DNA from: Frankiales bacterium
Lineage (GTDB): Bacteria; Actinomycetota; Actinomycetes; Mycobacteriales; SCTD01
Direction of reading: 5' to 3'
Assembly (NCBI GenBank): GCA_025965495.1
Contig: JAOPWW010000535.1
Coordinates: 1 to 7,338, forward strand
Length of the DNA stretch: 7,338 nt
The position numbers and the translations under genes were made by a program. The stretch's first letter is position 1. The number at the start of each line of letters is the position of its first letter. The notes beneath the pieces are model-generated. The model made no database searches. It saw only the letters and a program-made list of their open reading frames with translations, and was not told where the DNA came from. This document shows positions 1-5,432 of this stretch, piece by piece.

Positions 1-260
1 GCGACCTCACCCACCGGCATCACGGCCCGCCCCTTGTCCCAGGCCTTGGCCTGCAGCGCCGGCGGGAAGAAGCCGAACGCGGCGACGACGGCGTCGGCCG
101 GTCCGTCGCCGAGCACCCCGCCGCGGCCGCAGTGGTACCAGGACCAGGTCGACAGGCCGAGCTCGGCGCCGCGGGCACCGGTGACGGCGTCGAACATCCA
201 CGCGCCGCCGAGCCTGCCGATCGGGCCCGCGCAGCCGCGGACGGCCTCCGCGGGCGTCAC
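1..260 (-). CDS. Partial protein, N-terminal 86 residues, SCO6745/EvbL-like family (tentative)
   Basis: This reading frame starts at GTG 260-258 and stays open to the left edge, so only the N-terminus is visible. The start overlaps the dapF stop as GTGA, a usual sign of translational coupling; no clear Shine-Dalgarno is seen. The peptide looks like real protein: PIGRLGG near residues 13-19, WMFD at 21-24, then Y42, GRGGVLGD at 45-52, a VVAAFGFFPP stretch at 58-67 and W74. From memory, an aromatic/Gly-Arg segment followed by a VV-A-FF-F-P helix and a Trp resembles the actinobacterial SCO6745/EvbL-like family, whose biochemical role is unknown to me. No signal peptide or membrane segment is visible. 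A shorter start at ATG 197 is possible but would drop the PIG segment. The coding call is firmer than the family name. hflX, which often follows dapF in actinobacteria, is not what follows here. Confidence 0.55.
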   Translation of the reverse strand, partial: MTPAEAVRGCAGPIGRLGGAWMFDAVTGARGAELGLSTWSWYHCGRGGVLGDGPADAVVAAFGFFPPALQAKAWDKGRAVMPVGEV

Positions 261-1036
261 GAGGACAGCCAGGAGTCGCAGAACGTCCCGCGCGCGACGA
301 GCACGGCGGGTCCGGCGAGCAGCACGTGCCCGTCCTCCTGCCACGTCACCTGCAGCCGGCCGCCAGGCACGTCGACGTCGTAGGCGGACCCGCGCGGCTC
401 GGCGGTGCGCAGGACGTGGGCGACGACGGCAGCGCACGCCCCCGTCCCGCAGGAGCGGGTCTCCCCCACGCCGCGCTCGTGGACGCGCATGCGCAGGTGG
501 GTCGGGCCGAGCTCCTCGACGTACTCGACGTTGAGGTCCTTGCGGTCCGGGTCGAGCACCGCGGGCGGCGTCGCGTGGACGACGGCGTGCGGGTTGCCCA
601 TGTCGACGGCGGTCGCGACGACGCCGTCGACCAGCACCGGCTCCCCGACGACGGCGAGCCCCATGTCGACGGTGACGACGTCGGGCGTGACGACGACGTG
701 CTTCACGCCGCCGCGGGTGGCGAGGTCGAGCTCGCCGAACGACGCGAGGCCCGCCTCGACGAGGTAGCGGGCGTAGACCCGGACGCCGTTGCCGCACATC
801 TCGGCGATCGAGCCGTCGGCGTTGCGGTAGTCCATGAAGAACTCGGCGGCCTGGTCCTGCACCTCCGGGACGAGCGTGGTCGGCACGACCCGCAGGACGC
901 CGTCGGCGCCGAGCCCGGCCCGGCGGTCGCAGAGCCGGCTGACGAGCTCGGGGGTGAGCACGAGCGTGCCGTCGAGGTCGGGCAGCACGACGAAGTCGTT
1001 CTCGGTCCCGTGTCCCTTGAGGTAGCTCAGCTGCAC
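257..1036 (-). CDS. dapF: Diaminopimelate epimerase
   Basis: DapF is a cytoplasmic, cofactor-independent epimerase that converts LL- to meso-diaminopimelate, the precursor of lysine and of the peptidoglycan cross-linking residue. The protein has 259 residues, slightly short for the family (about 270-290). Both halves of the two-domain fold carry their catalytic cysteine: C81 in MCGNGVR (80-86) and C196 in RSCGTGACAA (194-203). N73 in YRNADGS, N148 in MGNPH and E192 in GETRS match substrate-binding positions. The N-terminal KGHGTENDFVV (7-17) is the usual actinobacterial opening. GTG 1036 is chosen because family similarity begins there; the frame is open further upstream to 1189 but those residues are Arg/Ala-rich and overlap the preceding gene. 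The stop overlaps the next gene's GTG by 4 bp, and the EAL gene ends 17 bp upstream. Identification is secure. Confidence 0.97.
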   Translation of the reverse strand: MQLSYLKGHGTENDFVVLPDLDGTLVLTPELVSRLCDRRAGLGADGVLRVVPTTLVPEVQDQAAEFFMDYRNADGSIAEMCGNGVRVYARYLVEAGLASFGELDLATRGGVKHVVVTPDVVTVDMGLAVVGEPVLVDGVVATAVDMGNPHAVVHATPPAVLDPDRKDLNVEYVEELGPTHLRMRVHERGVGETRSCGTGACAAVVAHVLRTAEPRGSAYDVDVPGGRLQVTWQEDGHVLLAGPAVLVARGTFCDSWLSS

Positions 1037-1053
1037 GGGAGCGAGCCTAGGCG

Positions 1054-1926
1054 TCAGACGGCCGCGCGCGGGCTCGGCACGAACTGGGCCGCCTGCACGC
1101 CCGGTGACACGACGGCGCCGCGCCAGCCCCGGCCTTGCTCGAGCAGCCAGCGGGCCTTGTCGCCGCGCTGGGCGGACGCGTACAGCCACCCGTGGGCCCG
1201 GTCACAGCCCAGCTCGAGCAGCCGCACCGCCTCGCCCCACGTCTCGACGCCCTCGGCGACGACGACGAGCCCGCGGTCGTGGGCCCGGGAGATGACGGTG
1301 GCCGCCATCGACGCGTCGTCGGACAGGTCGACGCCGCGGACGTGGCGGGTGCCGAGCTTCACGACGTCGACCGGCAGGTGCTCGATCACGGCGAGGGTGG
1401 CGAAGAAGGTGGTGTCGTCGACGGCCAGCGCCACGCCGGTGGCTCGCAGCTCGGTCAGCACGGCGGGGGCGTCGTCGCCGAGGACCTGCAGGGAGTCCTC
1501 GCTGACCTCCAGGCCCAGCGCGCCGACCGGCAGGTGGTGCTCGGCGACGACGGCGCTCACGAGGTCGCTGAAGCGGGGGTCGAGCAGCTGGGACGTCGTG
1601 ACGTTGAGGCGGAGCTGGCGCGCGGGACCGCGCAGGGACTGCCAGGCGGCGGCCTCGGCGGCGCCGGCCCGCAGCACCCACTCGCCGATGGCGGGCATCT
1701 GGCCGGCGCTCTCGGCCGCGGCGAAGAACGCCGGCGGGGCGAGCACGCCGAGGTCCTGGGTGTGCCAGCGCAGCAGACCCTCCATGGCGACGATCGCCCC
1801 CGTCGCGAGGTCGACCTCGGGCTGGTAGAGCAGCTCGAGGGCGCCGTCGTTCGTGTCGAGGTGCGCGACCTGGTCGGCGAGGAGGGCCATGCACTCACTG
1901 TCGACCCGGTGGCGCGCCTCTGACAT
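1054..1926 (-). CDS. Stand-alone EAL-domain protein with degenerate loop 6
   Basis: This 290-residue protein is essentially a single EAL domain (about 28-262). EAL domains hydrolyse or bind cyclic di-GMP. No GGDEF, PAS or membrane segment is present, so it is probably cytoplasmic. Signature positions in order: YQPEVDL (34-40), EGLLRW in place of EALLRW (49-54), N108 in RLNVTTS, E140 and E143 in LEVSED, D170-D171, K190 and AEGVET (224-229). The loop that normally reads DDFGTGYSS is DDTTFFAT and one residue short, and the QGYL-type Gln is His245. Metal-binding acidic residues are therefore kept while loop 6 is lost, which in known families often means weak activity or ligand binding only. ATG 1926 is the first plausible start after the miaA stop (22 bp gap); ATG 1890 is an alternative. 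No strong ribosome-binding site is seen. It sits between miaA and dapF, probably in the same operon. Confidence 0.9.
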   Translation of the reverse strand: MSEARHRVDSECMALLADQVAHLDTNDGALELLYQPEVDLATGAIVAMEGLLRWHTQDLGVLAPPAFFAAAESAGQMPAIGEWVLRAGAAEAAAWQSLRGPARQLRLNVTTSQLLDPRFSDLVSAVVAEHHLPVGALGLEVSEDSLQVLGDDAPAVLTELRATGVALAVDDTTFFATLAVIEHLPVDVVKLGTRHVRGVDLSDDASMAATVISRAHDRGLVVVAEGVETWGEAVRLLELGCDRAHGWLYASAQRGDKARWLLEQGRGWRGAVVSPGVQAAQFVPSPRAAV

Positions 1927-1948
1927 GGCCCGCGAGAGCGAGGACGGA

Positions 1949-2842
1949 CTACCCGTCGTGACCAGCGGCACGTGCCTCGTCCAGCAGCCGCGGACTGGCC
2001 CCGTCCAGCCAGCGGATGCGCGGGTCACGTCGGAACCAGGCCCGCTGCCGCTTCACGAAGCGCCGCGTCTGCACGACGGTCGCCTCCTTCGGGTCGGGCA
2101 GCAGGCCGTCCTCCCACGCCAGGACCTGCGCGTACCCCAGTGCCCGGGACGCTGTCACGCCGTCGCGCAGCCCCTGGGTCTCCAGGGCGCGGACCTCCTC
2201 GACCAGGCCGGCCGCCCACATCCGGTCGACCCGGGTCGCGACCCGCTCGGCGAGGTCGGTGCGGTCCACGCCGACGTGGATCGTCGGGTAGTGCGCCTCG
2301 TAGGCCGTCATCTCCCCCGGCATCGACCCCGTCAGGGTCACGACCTCGAGCGCCCGGACCGTGCGGCGCCCGTTGCCGGGCTCGATCCGGGCCGCGGCGT
2401 CGGGGGCGAGGGCCGCGAGCCGGGCGTGGAGGGCGTGAGGGCCGTCGGTCTCCAGCTCGCGCTCCAGCGCCGCCCGCAGGGCCGGGTCGGTGCCGGGGAA
2501 CTCGAGCGCGTCGAGCGCCGCCCGCAGGTACAGGCCGCTCCCGCCGACCAGGACCGGGACCACGCCGCGCGCCCGCAGGTCGTCGACGACGGCGCGGGCC
2601 ATCGCCTGGTACTCCGCCGCCGTCGCCGTCCAGGTGACGTCCCGGACGTCGAGCAGGTGGTGCGGGACGCCCTGCCTCTCCTCGGCGGTCAGCTTGGCCG
2701 TCCCGACGTCCATGCCGCGGTAGAGCTGCATCGAGTCGGCGTTGACCACCTCGCCCCCGAGCACCTGCGCGAGAGCGACGCCGAGGTCGGACTTGCCCGC
2801 CGCCGTGGGCCCGACGACGGCCCAGACGGTCGGCAGGTCCAC
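1949..2842 (-). CDS. miaA: tRNA dimethylallyltransferase
   Basis: MiaA transfers a dimethylallyl group from dimethylallyl diphosphate to N6 of adenosine 37 in tRNAs reading codons that begin with U, giving i6A37, the substrate of MiaB (also in this window). The 297-residue length is typical. Visible motifs: P-loop GPTAAGKS (11-18), ADSMQLYRGMDVGTAK (35-50) with the catalytic-base Asp36, PHHLLD (60-65) and VGGSGLYL (99-106). The C-terminal part has SRALGYAQ and the KRQRAWFRRDPRIRWLD stretch typical of the tRNA-binding end. The start is GTG 2842, preceded by AGGG (2853-2850 on the minus strand) with 7-nt spacing. The gene is divergent from the cold-shock gene with 45 bp between starts and appears to head the miaA, EAL, dapF unit. 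Identification is secure. Confidence 0.97.
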   Translation of the reverse strand: MDLPTVWAVVGPTAAGKSDLGVALAQVLGGEVVNADSMQLYRGMDVGTAKLTAEERQGVPHHLLDVRDVTWTATAAEYQAMARAVVDDLRARGVVPVLVGGSGLYLRAALDALEFPGTDPALRAALERELETDGPHALHARLAALAPDAAARIEPGNGRRTVRALEVVTLTGSMPGEMTAYEAHYPTIHVGVDRTDLAERVATRVDRMWAAGLVEEVRALETQGLRDGVTASRALGYAQVLAWEDGLLPDPKEATVVQTRRFVKRQRAWFRRDPRIRWLDGASPRLLDEARAAGHDG

Positions 2843-2858
2843 ACGACGACCCTAGGCT

Positions 2859-2885
2859 GGGAGCTCCCTACCGCTTGGAGCTCCA
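2859..2885 (+). promoter_or_regulatory. Inverted/direct repeat overlapping the cold-shock gene's ribosome-binding site
   Basis: Two 10-bp perfect palindromes, GGGAGCTCCC (2859-2868) and TGGAGCTCCA (2876-2885), share the core GGAGCTCC and have centres 17 bp apart. In RNA the two cores (2860-2867 and 2877-2884) can pair into an 8-bp stem with a 9-nt loop. The second core contains GGAG at 2877-2880, the Shine-Dalgarno of the GTG start at 2888, so the fold would hide it. On DNA the pair could be an operator between the divergent miaA and cold-shock starts. The repeats are seen directly; either regulatory role is inference and depends on a transcription start upstream of 2859. No convincing -10/-35 pair was found in the 45-bp gap. 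Confidence 0.5.
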
Positions 2886-2887
2886 CC

Positions 2888-3817
2888 GTGCCGCACGGGA
2901 CCGTCCGCTGGTTCGACCCCGCGAAGGGCTTCGGCTTCCTCGCGCCCGCCGACGCCGGCGAGGACGCCGGTGCCGACGTCTTCGTGCACGCCTCCGAGGT
3001 CCTCAGCGACGGCGGCCCCCGGGTCCTGCGCGAGGGCCAGGAGGTGCAGTTCGAGGTCGGCGAGGGCCCGCGCGGGCCGCAGGCGCTCGAGGTCCGGGTC
3101 ACCAGCGACGTCGCCCCCGACGCCCCGCTCGGCGTCCTCGGCACCGTCACCTGGTACGAGCCGGGCAAGGGCTACGGCTTCGCGACCCCCGACGGCGGCG
3201 GCGCCGACGTCTTCGTCCACAGCAGCGCGATCGTCACCGGCGGCGTCCTCACCACCGGCCAGCGCGTCGCGTTCCTCACCGAGCCCGGCGAGAAGGGCCC
3301 GCAGGCCACCAACGTCATCCCGCTGGGCGGCGCGGCCGGTCTGGCCCCCGCCGGGGATGGTGCGGACGGCACCGTCACCTGGTACGACGAGGGCAAGGGC
3401 TTCGGCTTCATCACCCCCGACGTCGGCAGCGAGGACGTCTTCGTCCACGCTCGCTCCCTCGTCGAGGGCCTGGAGTACCTGGCCGAGGGCGACCGGGTCG
3501 CCTTCACCGTCGCCGCCGGTGACCGAGGACCGCTGGCACGCGAGGTCTCCCTGGTCGCCGAGGCCGGCAGCGCCGACGCCGCTCCCCCGGCCTCGGCCCC
3601 CACCGCAGCCGCCAAGGCCGGCGAGGGCGTCGTCGCCCGCTACGACGCCGACCGCGGCTTCGGCTTCGTCACCCCTGACGCCGGCGGCCCGGACCTGTTC
3701 GTCCACGTGTCGACGCTGATCGGCGCGGAGTCGCTCGAGGTCGGCGACCGGGTGCGGTTCGCCGTCCGGCAGAGCGACCGCGGCCCGCAGGCCGACAAGG
3801 TCGAGCGCCTGGCCTGA
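2888..3817 (+). CDS. Protein of four tandem cold-shock domains
   Basis: The 309-residue protein consists of four cold-shock (OB-fold, single-stranded nucleic-acid-binding) domains: about 4-71, 85-145, 161-223 and 247-308. RNP1 copies are KGFGF (13-17), KGYGF (94-98), KGFGF (170-174) and RGFGF (257-260 preceded by R256). RNP2 copies are DVFVH (30-34, 107-111, 183-187) and DLFVH (269-273). Each repeat ends in a GP-type strand such as RGPQALEV or KGPQATNV. Domain 1 has a longer loop between RNP1 and RNP2; domain 4 is the most diverged (ARYD replaces TWYD). An Ala/Pro-rich linker (about 225-245) precedes domain 4. Typical bacterial Csp proteins are single domains of about 67 residues, so this is an unusual architecture; RNA chaperone or translation-factor activity is inferred. 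GTG 2888 is chosen for GGAG at 2877-2880 with 7-nt spacing and because domain 1 begins at once. Confidence 0.93.
   Translation: MPHGTVRWFDPAKGFGFLAPADAGEDAGADVFVHASEVLSDGGPRVLREGQEVQFEVGEGPRGPQALEVRVTSDVAPDAPLGVLGTVTWYEPGKGYGFATPDGGGADVFVHSSAIVTGGVLTTGQRVAFLTEPGEKGPQATNVIPLGGAAGLAPAGDGADGTVTWYDEGKGFGFITPDVGSEDVFVHARSLVEGLEYLAEGDRVAFTVAAGDRGPLAREVSLVAEAGSADAAPPASAPTAAAKAGEGVVARYDADRGFGFVTPDAGGPDLFVHVSTLIGAESLEVGDRVRFAVRQSDRGPQADKVERLA
3140..3220 (+). repeat. Intragenic repeat, copy 1 (in cold-shock domain 2)
   Basis: Bases 3139-3159 are identical to 3367-3387, and 3206-3220 are identical to 3434-3448. Both matches have an offset of exactly 228 bp (76 codons). They encode the GTVTWY strand and the DVFVH motif of domains 2 and 3. 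The shared offset shows that the two domains are in-register copies at DNA level. Confidence 0.85.
3368..3448 (+). repeat. Intragenic repeat, copy 2 (in cold-shock domain 3)
   Basis: This is the partner of the repeat in domain 2, offset by 228 bp. The segments for the first beta strand and for RNP2 are identical at DNA level while the bases between them differ. That fits tandem domain duplication, or gene conversion between the copies, followed by divergence. Confidence 0.85.
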
Positions 3818-3854
3818 GAGGCGGAACACCTCGAGGCGGGGCACGCTTGTCGCT

Positions 3855-3879
3855 GCAAGCACCGCGGTCGCGGTGCTGC
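3855..3879 (+). terminator. Strong GC hairpin between the cold-shock and MFS genes (terminator or operator)
   Basis: Bases 3858-3865 (AGCACCGC) pair perfectly with 3870-3877 (GCGGTGCT) around a GGTC loop; a GC/GC pair adds to the stem base with one bulged A. It begins 38 bp after the cold-shock stop. There is no T-run, which is common for candidate terminators in high-GC actinobacteria, so termination is plausible but unproven. The same 20-bp palindrome lies 50 bp before the MFS start and could instead be the operator of an unlinked repressor. A second, smaller inverted repeat, GCTTG (3845-3849) with CAAGC (3856-3860), overlaps its left arm, so the two hairpins exclude each other. Confidence 0.45.
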
Positions 3880-3916
3880 CCGCGCGGACGCCTCCCGCGG
3901 AGCGTCGCCGTCCCGC

Positions 3917-3922
3917 GAGGAG
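3917..3922 (+). promoter_or_regulatory. Ribosome-binding site of the MFS gene
   Basis: GAGGAG at 3917-3922 lies 4 nt before ATG 3927. It is the clearest Shine-Dalgarno in the window and decides the start of the transporter against the in-frame GTG at 3873, which lies within the hairpin. Confidence 0.8.
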
Positions 3923-3926
3923 CAGC

Positions 3927-5408
3927 ATGACCACGACCGCCCCCGCCACCGACGAGGCGGCCCAGGCCGCCCACGACCGCCGCTGGCTCGTCCTCGGCGT
4001 CGTCGCCGTCGCCCAGCTGATGGTCGTGCTCGACGCCACCATCGTGAACATCGCGCTGCCGTCCGCCCAGCGCGACCTCGGCTTCGCCGACACCGACCGG
4101 CAGTGGATCGTCACGTCCTACGCCCTCGCCTTCGGCAGCCTGCTGCTGCTCGGCGGCAAGCTCGGTGACCTGTTCGGGCGCAAGAAGGCCTTCATCACCG
4201 GCCTCGTCGGCTTCGCACTCGCCTCGGCCCTCGGCGGCGCTGCGACGTCGTTCGGCGTGCTCGTCGGCGCCCGAGCCCTGCAGGGCGTCTTCGGCGCGCT
4301 GCTGGCCCCCGCCGCCCTGTCGACCCTCGCCACCACGTTCACCACGCCGCGCGAGCGGTCCAAGGCGTTCGGCATCTTCGGCGCCGTCGCCGGCGGCGGC
4401 AGCGCGGTCGGGCTGGTCCTCGGCGGCCTGCTGACCGAGACCCTGTCCTGGCGCTGGTGCCTCTACGTCAACCTCGTGTTCGCGGCCGTAGCCGTCGTCG
4501 GCGCGGTGAGCCTGCTGCACGACGCGAAGCAGGAGCAGCACCCGAAGCTCGACGTCCCCGGCACCCTGCTCGCCTCGGCTGGCTTGTTCTCCCTCGTGTT
4601 CGGCTTCTCGCGCGCCGCCACGAGCGGCTGGGGCGACGGCGTGACCCTGGCCGTCCTCGCCGCCGGCGCGGTCCTGCTGGTCGCCTTCGTCCTGCTGCAG
4701 CAGCGGGTCGCGGCACCGCTGCTGCCGCTGCGGGTCGTCCTGGACCGGGTCCGCGGCACCTGCTACCTGGCGGTGGGGATGTCCGCCGTCGCGATCTTCG
4801 GCGTCTTCCTGTTCCTGGCCTTCTACCTGCAGGAGGTCAAGGGCTTCTCCCCCATCGTCAACGGCCTGGCCTTCCTGCCGCTCACGGCCTGCATCGTCAC
4901 GGCGTCGACCAGCTCGAACATCGTGCTGCTCCCCCGCACCGGACCCCGGCCGCTCGTCACCACCGGCATGGTCCTCGGCGCTGTCGGCATGGGGCTGCTG
5001 TCGCGCCTCACCCCGACGTCGGGCTACGCCGCGCACGTGCTGCCCGCCCTGATGCTGCTCGGCCTGGGCTTCGGGCTCATCTTCGCGCCGGCGATCAGCA
5101 GCGCCACGCTCGGCGTCGACCGCCGCGACGCCGGTGTCGCCTCCGCGATGGTCAACACGATGCAGCAGGTCGGCGGCTCGATCGGCACCGCGCTGCTGTC
5201 GACCCTGGCGGCGAGCTCCACCGCCTCCTACGCCCGCACCCACGAGGGCGCGAACGTCATGGTCCGCAGCGCCGTCCACGGCTACACGACGGCGTTCACC
5301 GTCTCGAGCCTGATCTTCGTGGCCGGAGCGATCGTGACGGTCAGCCTGCTGCCGTCGGGCGTGCTGGCCGACCCGAACGCGGCCGCCGCGCCGTCCGGGG
5401 CGCACTGA
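3927..5408 (+). CDS. DHA2-family (EmrB/QacA-like) MFS drug exporter, 14 TM
   Basis: This is a 493-residue inner-membrane, proton-driven major-facilitator exporter of the DHA2 type. About fourteen hydrophobic segments are visible, at roughly 19-38, 60-78, 88-106, 110-133, 147-169, 175-195, 211-230, 239-257, 281-301, 311-331, 342-360, 370-391, 408-430 and 456-476. Family motifs: LDATIVNIALP (35-45, motif D1), GGKLGDLFGRKK (76-87, motif A) and RALQG (116-120, motif B). The motif C region (155-168, AGGGSAVGLVLGGL) has no proline. The substrate cannot be read from sequence; relatives export dyes, antiseptics or antibiotics. No TetR/MarR regulator gene is adjacent, which is unusual for such exporters, although a 20-bp palindrome lies upstream. 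ATG 3927 follows GAGGAG closely. The gene follows the cold-shock gene on the same strand after 109 bp and may be a separate transcript. It converges on miaB. Confidence 0.93.
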   Translation: MTTTAPATDEAAQAAHDRRWLVLGVVAVAQLMVVLDATIVNIALPSAQRDLGFADTDRQWIVTSYALAFGSLLLLGGKLGDLFGRKKAFITGLVGFALASALGGAATSFGVLVGARALQGVFGALLAPAALSTLATTFTTPRERSKAFGIFGAVAGGGSAVGLVLGGLLTETLSWRWCLYVNLVFAAVAVVGAVSLLHDAKQEQHPKLDVPGTLLASAGLFSLVFGFSRAATSGWGDGVTLAVLAAGAVLLVAFVLLQQRVAAPLLPLRVVLDRVRGTCYLAVGMSAVAIFGVFLFLAFYLQEVKGFSPIVNGLAFLPLTACIVTASTSSNIVLLPRTGPRPLVTTGMVLGAVGMGLLSRLTPTSGYAAHVLPALMLLGLGFGLIFAPAISSATLGVDRRDAGVASAMVNTMQQVGGSIGTALLSTLAASSTASYARTHEGANVMVRSAVHGYTTAFTVSSLIFVAGAIVTVSLLPSGVLADPNAAAAPSGAH

Positions 5409-5417
5409 CCGCTCGAC

Positions 5418-5431
5418 GGCCCGGCCGGGCC
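5418..5431. terminator. GC palindrome between convergent genes, candidate bidirectional terminator
   Basis: GGCCCGGCCGGGCC is a perfect 14-bp palindrome able to form a 5-bp stem with a GGCC loop. It fills most of the 24-bp gap between the MFS stop (5408) and the miaB stop (5433). Its position suits a shared terminator, but there is no T-run, and short GC palindromes are common at this base composition. Confidence 0.35.
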
Positions 5432-5432
5432 C

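Noticed and set aside
7..201. Minus-strand ATG-initiated frame encoding 64 Arg-rich residues
   Set aside because: It is out of frame with the better GTG-initiated frame over the same bases, which gives a protein-like sequence and couples to the dapF stop.
1045..1052. GCCTAGGC palindrome near the dapF start, with CCTAGG also at 2851-2856 near the miaA start
   Set aside because: Two short hexamer-level matches are not enough to call a shared operator in GC-rich DNA.
326..1828. Plus-strand open frame of 500 codons opposite dapF and the EAL gene
   Set aside because: It is rich in Asp/Val/Gly/Arg with no recognisable domain, while both opposing genes are confidently identified.
1927..2028. Upstream in-frame start for the EAL protein at 2028
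   Set aside because: It would overlap the miaA 3' end by about 80 bp and adds residues unrelated to an EAL domain; ATG 1926 falls neatly after the miaA stop.
1853..2887. Plus-strand open frame of about 345 codons that continues into the cold-shock gene
   Set aside because: It lies antisense to miaA and the start of the EAL gene, is Arg/Pro/Ala/Val-rich without family motifs, and the cold-shock domains begin right after GTG 2888, which has its own ribosome-binding site.
2843..2887. Possible -10/-35 promoter elements between miaA and the cold-shock gene
   Set aside because: No pair resembling known sigma-factor sites with proper spacing could be recognised; only the palindromes stand out.
3873..3926. 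Upstream in-frame GTG start for the MFS protein
   Set aside because: The codon lies inside the hairpin, has no ribosome-binding site and adds an Arg/Pro-rich extension; ATG 3927 has GAGGAG directly before it.
2852..4114. Minus-strand open frame of 420 codons across the cold-shock gene
   Set aside because: It is the antisense shadow of the repeated cold-shock domains, and its apparent internal repetition mirrors them.
3669..5405. Minus-strand open frame of 578 codons across the MFS gene
   Set aside because: The product is an Arg/Gly/Glu/Asp-rich low-complexity chain, typical of the antisense frame of a GC-rich gene; the plus strand clearly encodes a 14-TM transporter.
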